This document shows positions 1 to 8,723 of a stretch of 26,262 nt of DNA, in pieces; the stretch's first letter is position 1, and the number at the start of each line of letters is the position of its first letter. The notes below the pieces were generated by a model. It searched no databases and was not told the origin of the DNA. It saw only the letters and a list, made by a program, of their open reading frames with translations. Origin of the DNA: UBA4729 sp038236865 (GTDB taxonomy: Bacteria; Patescibacteriota; Saccharimonadia; Saccharimonadales; UBA4665); contig JBBRZI010000009.1 in NCBI GenBank assembly GCA_038236865.1, positions 1-26,262 on the forward strand, in the 5' to 3' direction. A program made the translations under genes and the position numbers.

Positions 1-927
1 GCCGTGATAACCCATATCCTCGAGCCGCAGCGTCGTGCCGGACTTATCGAGCAGCCGAATCACTACTTGCTCACCCCACACGACAGGTGAAATCGCAATC
101 CGCAGGTCAATGCCTTTATCGGCGACCATGACCGTAAACTGACCGTCTTGCGGGATACGGTGCTCGTCAATCTTCAGATTAGATAAAATCTTGATACGCG
201 ATACCAAAGGCGGCTCGGTTGACTTGGGCAAACGCATAATTTCACGCAGGACGCCGTCAATCCGGCAGCGAATCTTAAACTCTTTTTCCATCGGTTCCAT
301 GTGAATATCGCTGGCTCGGTTCTTGGCGGCATACTCCAAAATGGCGGACAGCGCTTTGCTAATCGGCGAATCTTGCACGATCGTTTTTATGCTTTTGTCT
401 TCGGCTTTGACGGCCTCAGTCGCGACAGCGCCACTGGTAGGTTTGCCGTCAGCCTTCATTACACCGGCCACATCGCCCTCAATATCTTGTTGGTACTGAC
501 GAATAACGTTGCGGATGCCGGCCTCACTCGCCGAGTACACCTTAAGCGCCCGCCCGGTTTTGTTCGCCAAAAAGTCTACGGCCTGCACGTTATCGGCATC
601 GAGCATCGCCACCACCAAGCGGTGATTCATCTCACCTAAGGGGACAGCCATGTAGCGCTCGGCGACGTCTTCTGAGAGTAAACGAAGTATATTTTTATCA
701 ATCAGCGCGCTCGTGAGGTTTACATACGGCACTTTATTAACGACGGCGGCACTTTTTGTCAGCTCTTCGTCGGAAACCTTGCCTTCACTCAGCAGCAGTG
801 GCACAAACGGCGTCTTAGTCTCTTCCGCTTTGTGTTTGAGCACAGCCATGGCGTCAGCGCTAATCACACCGCGAGCTACCAGATCGGCTTCAACAAGTTT
901 CTGGGTTGTGACTGAGAGTACACTCAT
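1..927 (-). CDS. pilB: Type IV pilus assembly ATPase PilB/GspE (partial, C-terminus beyond window)
   Basis: Hexameric secretion-type ATPase that powers extension of type IV pili at the cytoplasmic face of the membrane. The 309 codons visible contain the N-terminal GspE/MshEN-like domain (about residues 1-150) and the start of the ATPase region. The recognisable block RASDIHMEP is followed by RIDGVLREI, the arginine-rich RIPQDGQF segment and LRIAISPVVWGEQVVIRLL. The window ends just before the expected Walker A motif, so the catalytic core is missing only because of the edge. The start ATG at 927 has a GGAG 8 nt upstream. The gene is the last visible member of the pil cluster, 15 nt after the small membrane gene. 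PilB and GspE cannot be separated on the fragment alone; the pilMNO neighbours favour pilB. Confidence 0.93.
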   Translation of the reverse strand, partial: MSVLSVTTQKLVEADLVARGVISADAMAVLKHKAEETKTPFVPLLLSEGKVSDEELTKSAAVVNKVPYVNLTSALIDKNILRLLSEDVAERYMAVPLGEMNHRLVVAMLDADNVQAVDFLANKTGRALKVYSASEAGIRNVIRQYQQDIEGDVAGVMKADGKPTSGAVATEAVKAEDKSIKTIVQDSPISKALSAILEYAAKNRASDIHMEPMEKEFKIRCRIDGVLREIMRLPKSTEPPLVSRIKILSNLKIDEHRIPQDGQFTVMVADKGIDLRIAISPVVWGEQVVIRLLDKSGTTLRLEDMGYHG

Positions 928-942
928 GCGAGGTGCTCCATA

Positions 943-1185
943 CTACCGATTAAATGGCTGCGAATTAGAGGTATCGCCAATTTTGACTGTCTGAGTTGGG
1001 TCAATTGAAGTCGCATTATAGTATTGCTTGTCGGCAGTCGGGAATGTGCTTGAAATGCTATCGAGGATCTTGACCTCAGCCTGACGGTGTTTTGGGCTCG
1101 CCAGCAACATATTGGCAAGCACAAACGCAATAACAGTGCTGAAACCGGCGACGGCGATGATAATGGCGATATCTTTTTGTTTCAT
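943..1185 (-). CDS. Small single-span membrane protein in the pil cluster
   Basis: An 80-aa protein of unknown function. It has an N-terminal membrane helix (about residues 6-28) and a polar tail of about 50 residues expected outside the membrane, containing the segments YYNATSIDPTQ and IGDTSNSQPFNR. Its ATG lies one base after the pilO stop and pilB follows 15 nt downstream, so it is translated within the pilus operon. By position (pilM-N-O-x-B) it occupies the place held by pilP in proteobacterial clusters. It has no lipobox and is much shorter than PilP, so I do not name it. An assembly-platform accessory or minor pilin-like subunit is an inference from context only. The gene is real judging by spacing and tight packing. 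Confidence 0.75.
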   Translation of the reverse strand: MKQKDIAIIIAVAGFSTVIAFVLANMLLASPKHRQAEVKILDSISSTFPTADKQYYNATSIDPTQTVKIGDTSNSQPFNR

Positions 1186-1186
1186 A

Positions 1187-1861
1187 CTACTTTACGACCT
1201 TCGTGGTTACGGTCAACACCTTGCCTGGCTGGTAGTAGGTCTTCGCACTCACCACCAACGATATTGCCGCGTCACTGCCCGTTAACTGGAGTGTGTCAAT
1301 CGAGATTGGGCGAACTGAGCGGTCGAATACGCTTATCAAGTCCTTGACTGAGGCGTAGTTGCCGGTCACACCAAGCTGAAACGGCATCGGTATCGCCGTC
1401 GGGGCAGCGACTGCCGCTGTGCCATCAGTCTGGGTAGCATCATCGGCGCCGGATAAAATATCGATCTTGAAACCCCGGGCAACAAGTAACCCATCCAGCG
1501 AAGTTATGAGAGCCGGAAAATCATATTGGCCCGGCAATGAATCGAGTACAATCTTAGAGTTAAAGCCGTCTTGCGGGCCGGTGCCCTGGCTGAGACCACC
1601 AATTATATTGGTGGGTGCGTCGTTGAAGGCTTGATAGCTCGTGGCGAGGGCTTTGGCTGCTCCAATGTCCGCTCTGGCTACTTTGAGCGCGGAAGTCTGC
1701 TGGCTGATCACCCGTGATTGATACGCTCGTTGCGACAGCAAGTCTTTAATCGCCACCATCGAGAAGGCCGTGATAACCGCCGCCAATGAAACCAGTAGAA
1801 CAATGGCGGTATTCGTTTTATCAATCTGAATATGCTTGGCGGATTTAGCTACTGATGCCAT
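1187..1861 (-). CDS. pilO: PilO-like type IV pilus inner-membrane platform protein
   Basis: A 224-aa bitopic membrane protein expected to pair with PilN in the inner-membrane alignment platform of the type IV pilus. A short cytoplasmic tail is followed by a membrane helix (about residues 18-42), a coiled-coil-like stretch (AYQSRVISQQTSALKVARAD) and a C-terminal alpha/beta region, as in PilO. I chose ATG 1861 rather than GTG 1864: the ATG shares a base with the pilN stop in a TGATG overlap and has AAGGAG 7 nt upstream, so translational coupling is likely. Sequence conservation in this family is low. The call relies on length, topology and position after pilM and pilN. Confidence 0.8.
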   Translation of the reverse strand: MASVAKSAKHIQIDKTNTAIVLLVSLAAVITAFSMVAIKDLLSQRAYQSRVISQQTSALKVARADIGAAKALATSYQAFNDAPTNIIGGLSQGTGPQDGFNSKIVLDSLPGQYDFPALITSLDGLLVARGFKIDILSGADDATQTDGTAAVAAPTAIPMPFQLGVTGNYASVKDLISVFDRSVRPISIDTLQLTGSDAAISLVVSAKTYYQPGKVLTVTTKVVK

Positions 1862-2553
1862 CACTGGGCTCCTTGCTTGACGGGACTCTGCTGAAAGAGC
1901 GCGTTTGGTTGATCGAGTTGCGACCTTGTTGTTACCGTCTTGGGTACCGTCAGATCAATGCGGTGTTGGTTGTCGAAAATGATCGGATCAAACGAAAGGC
2001 CAATTTGATAGGTGGCTCCCTTGTCCGTAGTAGTGAAGCCGCTCAGAATCACCTTGGAAAAGGCTTTGACGGGTTTAGCTGAGGTGGTAATGTCGGTATA
2101 GGTTGTAAACTTCAACGTATCAACGAGCGTATTAACCGCCAGTAGATCTTTGGCGGTTCCGGCGAGGATAAATGTGTAGCCAACAAAATCAACATTCACC
2201 GTAGACAGTGCTATATCAGTGGGCGTGACTTGCGATAGATAGTTAAACAATCGAGTGGCGGCCGGCTTGGTATTGTGGAGTGTTGTCACCCCGGCTAGCT
2301 GATTCTGTACCGTAATTATTTTGTTAATTTCCGGCGTGCTTTGAACTTGCTTCGCCGCAGCTGTAATGTCTTTGTTAAGATCTCTCATATTGTTCTTTTG
2401 AGCCACCCCGACCGCCAAAAACAACAGTACCGCTATGATCAGACAAGCACTGGCGAACAGAAATGATAACGATACCGTCAGTCGCTTCAGGCGTTTTGCC
2501 TTCAAATATTCTTGCTTCACATCCGGTAGCAAGTTGAACTGAATCATGCTCAT
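1861..2553 (-). CDS. pilN: PilN-like type IV pilus assembly protein
   Basis: A 230-aa protein with the PilN layout. A short cytoplasmic N-terminus beginning MSMIQFNLLP holds the conserved (I/F)NLLP-type segment that binds PilM in characterised systems. A membrane helix follows at about residues 28-50, then a periplasmic-side coiled coil and an alpha/beta domain. ATG 2553 overlaps the pilM stop TGA (ATGA) and has a GGAG about 8 nt upstream; the alternative start at MIQFNLL (2547) would also keep the motif. PilN links cytoplasmic PilM to PilO in the assembly platform. The tight 4-nt overlaps on both sides indicate a coupled operon. Confidence 0.88.
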   Translation of the reverse strand: MSMIQFNLLPDVKQEYLKAKRLKRLTVSLSFLFASACLIIAVLLFLAVGVAQKNNMRDLNKDITAAAKQVQSTPEINKIITVQNQLAGVTTLHNTKPAATRLFNYLSQVTPTDIALSTVNVDFVGYTFILAGTAKDLLAVNTLVDTLKFTTYTDITTSAKPVKAFSKVILSGFTTTDKGATYQIGLSFDPIIFDNQHRIDLTVPKTVTTRSQLDQPNALFQQSPVKQGAQ

Positions 2554-3593
2554 GACTTTCGCTCCGCGAGGCCGACTGCTACGCCAAACTGGTTAGAAAT
2601 AGCCATGAGCTCGTTCTGACGGTCGCGCGGGAAGGCCACGTTGCGCCAGGCATTACCGATCTCAACATTGATGCCAAACTTGTTCGCCAAAAACAACGGG
2701 AATTCCGGAATCACCGAGGCGCCACCGGTAACGATCAGGTTTTCAACCTTAACCTGGGTGTAACGCGTCTGGAAGAATTTGATAGATTTTTCAATTTCAC
2801 TCGTCAATATTTCAATCGTACCGCTGATAGCTTGGAAGACCTGCCCCTCTAGCTTCTCTTTGCTCAGCCCAAACTTGAACACAAATTGGTGGGCCTGAGT
2901 TTCGTCGATGTTCAAGTTTTGCATCGCTGAACGAATAATCGCTTCGGAACCAGTTGGAATTGAGCGCGTCAAGCGCGGCATCCCGTCGATTGTCACGACG
3001 ATATCAGTTGATTTGCTGCCGATATCCACGATCATGCGCGGTGCCGAGACGTCTGGCGCCAGCATTGAACGCGTGAGCGCTAGATTATCGGGCTCAAAAG
3101 CAATCACGTTGAGGCCAATCGATTCGAGCATCTCGAGACGCGCCTCTATAAACTGGTTGGCGACACTCGACAGCAATATTTCAACCTTGGATTTATCAAC
3201 CGGCGAATCACCAATCAGGGCCCAGTCGATCTTCGATTCGGCCAGTGGCGTCGGGATCAAGGAGTCGGCTTGGTACTTGATGGTCTTAGCCAACTCATCG
3301 GCCGACAGTCGGTCGATATCGACAACGGCTGTAAACACGCGCTGCGACGGCAGCGACACGGCCACATTCTTGGTGGTGATGTGAGCCTGCTCAATCAAGT
3401 TTTTGATAGCTTGGGCAATCTTCTGCTGATCGGCTTTGGCATCGCTGCCCGTGACCTTAGTGTCGACTGGGGCATAGGCGTATTTGGCCAGCGATTTAAC
3501 CGCCCCATTACTCCGTAATTCGACAACTCGGATCGTCGTCGTGCCAATGTCGAGACCAAAAAAATCTGATACCGTATTGTTGAAAATATTCAT
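2550..3593 (-). CDS. pilM: PilM, actin-like ATPase of the type IV pilus platform
   Basis: A 347-aa cytoplasmic protein of the actin/FtsA fold, typical length for PilM. The nucleotide-binding signatures are visible in order: FFGLDIGTTTIRVVEL (phosphate-1, about residues 11-26), IVDIGSKSTDIVV (phosphate-2, about 188-200) and VTGGASVIPEF (adenosine motif, about 286-296). PilM binds the N-terminal tail of PilN and connects the platform to the assembly ATPases. It ends in TGA overlapping the pilN ATG. The 137-nt gap to the upstream surface-protein gene carries an extended -10 promoter, so pilMNO-x-B can probably be transcribed separately from the surface protein. No strong Shine-Dalgarno is seen before ATG 3593. 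Confidence 0.93.
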   Translation of the reverse strand: MNIFNNTVSDFFGLDIGTTTIRVVELRSNGAVKSLAKYAYAPVDTKVTGSDAKADQQKIAQAIKNLIEQAHITTKNVAVSLPSQRVFTAVVDIDRLSADELAKTIKYQADSLIPTPLAESKIDWALIGDSPVDKSKVEILLSSVANQFIEARLEMLESIGLNVIAFEPDNLALTRSMLAPDVSAPRMIVDIGSKSTDIVVTIDGMPRLTRSIPTGSEAIIRSAMQNLNIDETQAHQFVFKFGLSKEKLEGQVFQAISGTIEILTSEIEKSIKFFQTRYTQVKVENLIVTGGASVIPEFPLFLANKFGINVEIGNAWRNVAFPRDRQNELMAISNQFGVAVGLAERKS

Positions 3594-3720
3594 ACTAATA
3601 GTCCAATCGTAGCATAAGCACTATCGCTTAAATAATAACATTCAGACCTAGCCTGCTGCCCGCAAACTCCGTTTTGATTACGCTGTTTTGTTTGTTCCCC
3701 ACCCATAATTCTTATCCTTA

Positions 3721-3748
3721 AGTATAGCAGTTATAGCACCGGCGACAA
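3721..3748 (-). promoter_or_regulatory. Predicted extended -10 promoter for the pilM operon
   Basis: On the minus strand an extended -10, TGC-TATACT (hexamer 3721-3726), overlaps the 3' end of the surface-protein gene. A partial -35 TTGTCG (3743-3748) lies at a 16-bp spacing. The predicted start is near 3714, giving pilM a leader of about 120 nt. Inferred by eye. Confidence 0.45.
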
Positions 3749-6529
3749 GCTCGTTATGAAATCATACTTTATGCCGCCCACGTTGGCCGACGGACCCAAA
3801 GCGGGTTTACTCAAAAATGTCTCGGGACTGAAGTTAAAGACTTCGGCGGCACAGTCGTAGTCACCGTTGAGGCCCAAGCTGCGTTGCCCTAGTCGAGTAT
3901 TCAAATTACAGTTTCCCCCGCCAGGGTTAAGTGGGCTCTCCCCTCCCAGAGAGTTTCGAAGCGAAGCGAACGTCCGATATAGGTTTACTTTACTGGCTAT
4001 AAATGAACCGTTGACGATTAGTTGGTTATTGCAGTTATCGAAGAGCGTGGCCGATGAGTAAGCTGCTCCTAGGCCCGGCACACAGGTATTGATCGTGCCG
4101 TTCTGAGCAATGTAAACGCCGTCTAGCTGGGAGACGTCGTGGTCGATATAAATATTACCCGAAACTATTACGTAAAACGACGGTACGTCATCCGGGCTGG
4201 CCCAAGCCGTATCTTTGAATTTGATATCTTTAGAGATGTAAGCATCGCCCGTAACGTAGATGGCGAGCCGATTGCCTTTAGCTATACCTGCACCGTTACC
4301 TACAATGGTCGTTCCACCGGCCGCCGCATACCACAATTGCTGGGGGATAGCGGGGTCGCCCGGGCCACTAAATGAACCCAGGTTAAGAGTGTTTGCTAAA
4401 ACCTTTGGAGTCGCCGGGAGCTTGGTGCTCAAGTAATCGGGCACGCAATGTGTATTCCCAAGATTGCCCAAAACACCCGTATTCGCGAACGTCAAGCCAT
4501 CGCGAGCGTATGGCAGGCCGGTTCTTAAGCTAGCACTGCCAAAATTAGAGACCGTGCCCAGGGCCAAAGCCCCGAACTGGACGGCCGAGCCGCGGGCTGG
4601 TGGGCCGGCCGCCTGGAAAGAGGTCGTAATACCGCCGATAATGGGAGCACTGCCGAGGCACTTATCATTACCGTTTGCAAAATTACCGCCCGCCGAGACG
4701 TCGAGTCCAAAGAAGTGAGCATATGGCATGTTGGTCACGGCTTGTGAGCAGGCCTGAGTGCTATCCACGCTACCTGAACCGCCTATCGGCACGCCACTAC
4801 TGTCCATTTCTCCCGTTTCGGGAGAAACACTATAGGTGATACAAACCTGATCGCCGGCCAATAATGGCGGTGCACTGGCTGGGCAGGACGGCGATGCTGG
4901 GATTGGTCCCGTAGCGCTACCGGCGCCACCACCACCAAAAACAGTGAATGACCCACTGCCAGAACAGCCGTTGTCGAATTGCCACGAGTAACTCAGCTGG
5001 ATTTTCATCGGCGTGCGCATGCCACCGGTGGGGGTTGGACCACCATTGTAATCAAAGGCTACAGTGGCGCTCGCTCCGCCCGCTGTAGCCTGGCTAGGAT
5101 CCTCTGGATTGTCCAAAAAAACGTTCCCGGGGCTGACGCTGGTGACCGTGAAGCCGCGTCGGTAGCATTCGCCCATACCAGTTTGACCGTCGGAGTGTTG
5201 CGCCGAGACCAATACACTGCCGCCTCCCGTTGACCAATAACCGCCCGTATGCGTGAGCACCCATTTCTTTGTGACTGCATTATATATATTGGTGTAGGTA
5301 TAGACGTAGGTATGTGAGTACAGTTGATAGGTATTCGTATAGGTTACATTTGCTTGCTGGGAGTCGTAGGGGTAGGCCTTGACCGCGTTCGTAAAGTCGA
5401 CCGTCAGGCCGGCGCTGTTTACCCCCAAGCCTATCCCTGTGTAGGCATCCCGAGCGCTGACCAGGGCGTGTCCAATGACTGGGCGGGTGAAATACGTGTA
5501 GCCGTTCGAGGGGGAGCCAGGAGGTGAGCCGTTGGGTTCGGCCGTTGGAAAACTGTAAACACCAATCGCGGCGGCATTGACTCCCGGCAGGTTCGGACAG
5601 CCCAAAGCCGGCACCGATACCACCGTTACACACTTAGCCGCACTAGTGCCCGCTGCGGTAGCCGGGCCGGTCGCATTGGTAAAATAAACTCGCTGGCAAT
5701 AGGTACTACCAACCGCGGCACCGGCTGGGATGGTAATGGTGTTGGCAATCGCATTTGGGCTGCTGCCACTTTTAACCGTTGATGCGTTAACGGTAGCAGT
5801 TGCGTTTACCCAGCCTCCACCGGCGTAATTTCTCTGGATAACCCAGGCGTAGGCCGCCGTGTTTGGACCCGAGTTCGTGACAGTATGCCTGAACGTCACC
5901 GTAGCATTTGGTTCCGCGGTCGTAGCACTAACGGTAGTCGTTCCGGTCAGGTTCCAGTCCGTAAGTGGTACGTTCTTAGTTATTCCCGGCAAACTGCCGA
6001 TTGGGTTAGCGCACGCCAGACGAATCTCGAAGACGGTGGTGCCGTTTTGCTTGAACACCAGAGCCGAGGCCGACAAGTTCGGTCCATTATAGAAGTAATC
6101 GTCATCATGGCCACTATCGTACGCCGCATCCCAAGTATATGAAACCGTGCTGACGCTAACACTAATATCAGGCTGCTTAATCCGGGCTTCCCAATCCGTA
6201 ATATCAGCTGAAGTCGGCCGCGCATGATCATAGGGACTACCGCGCATGAGCTGAATGATAAAGGCCGCGCCCGTCTTTTCACGAGTCTTGCCATTGGCGA
6301 GCCTATCCTTAATAAAACTAATAAATCCCGCTTCACTCCTAGCACTAGACGGAATTCCACCGACCATTATTGAATTACCAAAAGACGGTGCAGTAGCATT
6401 CGTAAAATAGCCGTGACCAGCGGTTCGACCACCCGGATCAGCGAAGGCTTTCGGTGTTTGATGGGGGCCGGCGAACAGCAACAGGACAAGGAATACGCCA
6501 CTAGCTATACTGATTCGCTTCATATTCAT
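3731..6529 (-). CDS. Large secreted surface protein next to the pilus operon (putative adhesin)
   Basis: A 932-aa exported protein. The start chosen is ATG 6529, one base after the TPR gene's stop, because it begins a proper signal peptide: MNMKRIS, a hydrophobic core (SGVFLVLLLFAG) and a probable cleavage after KAFA. An AGGAG lies 13 nt upstream inside the TPR gene. The upstream in-frame ATG at 6586 would bury the signal. A DUF11/CARDB-like beta domain (TTTVSATTAEPNATVTFRHT, then NSGPN) follows around residues 200-310, then long Ser/Thr/Gly/Tyr-rich regions. Towards the C-terminus come hydrophobic repeats of the type GDAYISKDIKF, SGNIYIDHDV and VNGSFIASKV, reminiscent of beta-solenoid or bactofilin-like rungs. 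The protein ends DFITSLSPVL. Many scattered cysteines suggest disulfides. Position before pilM suggests a pilus-tip or host-contact adhesin, which is an inference. Confidence 0.8.
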   Translation of the reverse strand: MNMKRISIASGVFLVLLLFAGPHQTPKAFADPGGRTAGHGYFTNATAPSFGNSIMVGGIPSSARSEAGFISFIKDRLANGKTREKTGAAFIIQLMRGSPYDHARPTSADITDWEARIKQPDISVSVSTVSYTWDAAYDSGHDDDYFYNGPNLSASALVFKQNGTTVFEIRLACANPIGSLPGITKNVPLTDWNLTGTTTVSATTAEPNATVTFRHTVTNSGPNTAAYAWVIQRNYAGGGWVNATATVNASTVKSGSSPNAIANTITIPAGAAVGSTYCQRVYFTNATGPATAAGTSAAKCVTVVSVPALGCPNLPGVNAAAIGVYSFPTAEPNGSPPGSPSNGYTYFTRPVIGHALVSARDAYTGIGLGVNSAGLTVDFTNAVKAYPYDSQQANVTYTNTYQLYSHTYVYTYTNIYNAVTKKWVLTHTGGYWSTGGGSVLVSAQHSDGQTGMGECYRRGFTVTSVSPGNVFLDNPEDPSQATAGGASATVAFDYNGGPTPTGGMRTPMKIQLSYSWQFDNGCSGSGSFTVFGGGGAGSATGPIPASPSCPASAPPLLAGDQVCITYSVSPETGEMDSSGVPIGGSGSVDSTQACSQAVTNMPYAHFFGLDVSAGGNFANGNDKCLGSAPIIGGITTSFQAAGPPARGSAVQFGALALGTVSNFGSASLRTGLPYARDGLTFANTGVLGNLGNTHCVPDYLSTKLPATPKVLANTLNLGSFSGPGDPAIPQQLWYAAAGGTTIVGNGAGIAKGNRLAIYVTGDAYISKDIKFKDTAWASPDDVPSFYVIVSGNIYIDHDVSQLDGVYIAQNGTINTCVPGLGAAYSSATLFDNCNNQLIVNGSFIASKVNLYRTFASLRNSLGGESPLNPGGGNCNLNTRLGQRSLGLNGDYDCAAEVFNFSPETFLSKPALGPSANVGGIKYDFITSLSPVL

Positions 6530-6530
6530 A

Positions 6531-7178
6531 CTATTTACTAAGCTCCTGAATTTTTTGGGTATAGGTGGCGGCGATATCCGGCGCATTGTCGCGCGTCACC
6601 TGAGGCGTACGTTCGAGAGCCTTTTTATAATTATCGAGCGCAAGTTGCTTGTTGCCTATAGCTTCAGCATTCATAGCAATCATATAGGCGGCATTAGCAG
6701 TCGGCTGGTACCGTTCAGCTTCTTGAGCAAAATCCAAACCATCCTGGTACATTTTAGAGTTGTAGGCCAGCAAGCTTTTGGATTCATATAGTATTGCCCT
6801 GTCTTTACTGGAGGTCGTCGGTTTAATATCGCTATCAAGCTCGAGTTGGGCACCGACATAGTCACCACTAGCAGCCCGGTCGGCGGCCGAACGCGTAACT
6901 AGTACATTCCGCGACTCCGTTATTTGAGTAGCTTGCTCTGAGGTATTAGTATTCGCATGGGACTGAACCCATAGCCCGGCTAGAACGGCCAACACGAGGA
7001 TTACGCCCAAACTAAGGACTACAGCTGAGCGACGCGTCAAGGCAACCCCCCGCTTGGCGCGAGCAAACGGTTCGCTCGTAACAATTTTTTGTTCACCACT
7101 CAAGACAGGCGTTTTGGCCGGCAATGCCCCATTTTTGTTGGCGAGTATCTCCGGTGAGTTTTGGTCTTCTTTAATCAT
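6531..7178 (-). CDS. Membrane-anchored TPR-like protein
   Basis: A 215-aa protein with a basic, proline-containing cytoplasmic N-terminus and one membrane helix (about residues 50-72, AVVLSLGVILVLAVLAGLWV). The C-terminal helical region is about 130 residues. It contains TPR-like helix pairs, the clearest being ANAAYMIAMNAEAIGNKQLA followed by LDNYKKALERTP. The domain should lie outside the membrane and act as a protein-protein scaffold. It is the first gene of the surface/pilus block: a good promoter precedes it and the surface-protein gene starts one base after its stop. Close coupling suggests it assists export or anchoring of that protein. The TPR call is by pattern only. Confidence 0.78.
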   Translation of the reverse strand: MIKEDQNSPEILANKNGALPAKTPVLSGEQKIVTSEPFARAKRGVALTRRSAVVLSLGVILVLAVLAGLWVQSHANTNTSEQATQITESRNVLVTRSAADRAASGDYVGAQLELDSDIKPTTSSKDRAILYESKSLLAYNSKMYQDGLDFAQEAERYQPTANAAYMIAMNAEAIGNKQLALDNYKKALERTPQVTRDNAPDIAATYTQKIQELSK

Positions 7179-7215
7179 ATAGTCCCAGCACTGGTTAAGC
7201 TTAAGCTTTGCGTTA

Positions 7216-7245
7216 ATAATACCAGCAACAATGAGCAGAATACAA
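7216..7245 (-). promoter_or_regulatory. Predicted promoter of the TPR/surface-protein/pilus block
   Basis: Minus strand: -35 TTGTAT (7240-7245), 18-bp spacer, extended -10 TGG-TATTAT (hexamer 7216-7221). Predicted start near 7209, about 30 nt before the TPR gene ATG. Confidence 0.6.
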
Positions 7246-7370
7246 TACTATTATGAAGCTGTTGACGCTTGTCTACTCTCATTTCAGGTCAACACCGGCT
7301 GTTCCCAGTTTGGCGGTAACCCTGATGAGGTGAAAAACGCTGCAGTCGCCATAAGACCGGTGGCTCGGCT

Positions 7371-8723
7371 CTACTTGTTTACGGACGGAACGACGTTGCG
7401 GATAACCACGAACGAGAGGATGCCCGACAATAGCCCCAATCCGGCAGAAACAGCGATGGCGAATTGGTAGACGTGATTGGTCCCTAATAACCCCAGTACT
7501 GCGATGACGAGCAGCCCAGCCACCCGGGCAACGGCGTTATTCACGCCCGAGGCGATGCCCGAGCTGGCCTCTTCCACCGAGCTCATGACCGTTATAGTCA
7601 ACGGGGCCACCGTTAGAACCAGGCCTACCCCGAACAAGACCGCGCCCGGCAAAATGTGCAGCCAATAGCTATTGCCCGGTGTTAGGAAATAGAGTGAAGC
7701 GATACCAAGGGCCGAAGTTATCGGTCCGGCCGTCATAAATAAGCGTGGGCCGAATCGGCCGGCCAAATTCCCTACCCGGCCGGCCAAAAAGAACATCAAG
7801 ATGCTCACCGGCAACAGACTGAAACCGGCCGCGAGACTCGAATACCCCATTTTGGTTTGCAAGTAGATGACGAGCGCGAAAGTGAAGCCGCTCAAAGCGC
7901 CGTACATGGCAAATGTCATTAAGTTTGACCCCGTAAAATTGCGTGACTTAAAGAGCTCTAGTTCTACCATCGGGTCTTTGCTGCTTCGTTCGATCCGCAC
8001 GAAATAAGCAGCCAATACCATCCCTACCAACAACGCGCCGACTGCGTCGCCCCGCCATTGACTGGTCGGTCCCTGTATTAACCCGTAGGTTATCCCCGCT
8101 AGGGCTAAAGCTGCCAGTAAGCCGCCAGGTACGTCAACTCGGCGGGGCCGCTCGTCCCGGCTCTCTTCGATTGACGGTAACGCGAAGGCGATACAAGCCA
8201 CAATAATAGGAATGTTTATCAAAAATATCCAGCGCCATGAAGTAACCGCCAAGATTAATCCCCCGGCCAGTGGCCCGAGTACTATTGCCACACTTCCGAA
8301 CGACGTCCACCGACCAATCGCTTGGCTGCGCAGATCTTTCGGAAAGTTGGTATTAATAATGGCTAAGGCCCCTGGTGTCAGTAACGCCCCGAAAACTCCT
8401 TGCACGACGCGAAGGCTAATCAGGACCGCCGCATTCGGCGCTAGCGCGCACAGCAGTGAACTGACGCCAAAACCAATCAGCCCGACCAAATAGACCCGTT
8501 TGCGCCCAAAAATATCACCGAGTGAGCCGCCGAGTAGTATTAAGGCCGACAACGACAACAAATAGCCATCAACGATCCATTGCAAAGCTGCAAAGTTACC
8601 GTGCAGATCGGCCCCGATTTTTGGTAACGCCAAGTTTACAATCGTACCATCCAAGAAAGCCACCGCCGTTCCGAGAATAGTCGCAACCAGCACAAACAGC
8701 TGTCGGCGATTCATCGAACCCAT
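7371..8723 (-). CDS. MFS multidrug exporter, DHA2 (14-helix) family
   Basis: A 450-aa polytopic membrane protein, a proton-coupled drug exporter of the EmrB/QacA/DHA2 type. The diagnostic TM1 signature FLDGTIVNLALPKIGADL is at about residues 23-40. The loop 2-3 motif A, GGSLGDIFGRKRVYLVG, is at about 65-81, and the TM5 motif C-like VLGPLAGGLI is near 148-157. Hydrophobic segments throughout fit about 14 helices; the length is slightly short for the family. ATG 8723 has an AGGAGG 9 nt upstream. It stands alone, divergent from the VKOR operon. The substrate cannot be told from sequence. No adjacent TetR or MarR repressor is present. Confidence 0.9.
   Translation of the reverse strand: MGSMNRRQLFVLVATILGTAVAFLDGTIVNLALPKIGADLHGNFAALQWIVDGYLLSLSALILLGGSLGDIFGRKRVYLVGLIGFGVSSLLCALAPNAAVLISLRVVQGVFGALLTPGALAIINTNFPKDLRSQAIGRWTSFGSVAIVLGPLAGGLILAVTSWRWIFLINIPIIVACIAFALPSIEESRDERPRRVDVPGGLLAALALAGITYGLIQGPTSQWRGDAVGALLVGMVLAAYFVRIERSSKDPMVELELFKSRNFTGSNLMTFAMYGALSGFTFALVIYLQTKMGYSSLAAGFSLLPVSILMFFLAGRVGNLAGRFGPRLFMTAGPITSALGIASLYFLTPGNSYWLHILPGAVLFGVGLVLTVAPLTITVMSSVEEASSGIASGVNNAVARVAGLLVIAVLGLLGTNHVYQFAIAVSAGLGLLSGILSFVVIRNVVPSVNK

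Noticed and set aside
3590..3706. 38-codon minus-strand frame overlapping the pilM start
   Set aside because: It has an AAGGA upstream, but the composition is not protein-like and the predicted pilM promoter starts transcription inside that ribosome site. More likely the pilM leader.
6530..6586. Longer start for the surface protein (ATG 6586)
   Set aside because: It would bury the signal peptide behind 19 residues and overlap the TPR gene; ATG 6529 sits one base after the TPR stop.
7231..7470. 79-codon plus-strand frame
   Set aside because: It overlaps the exporter's C-terminus antisense and has no ribosome site or recognisable features.
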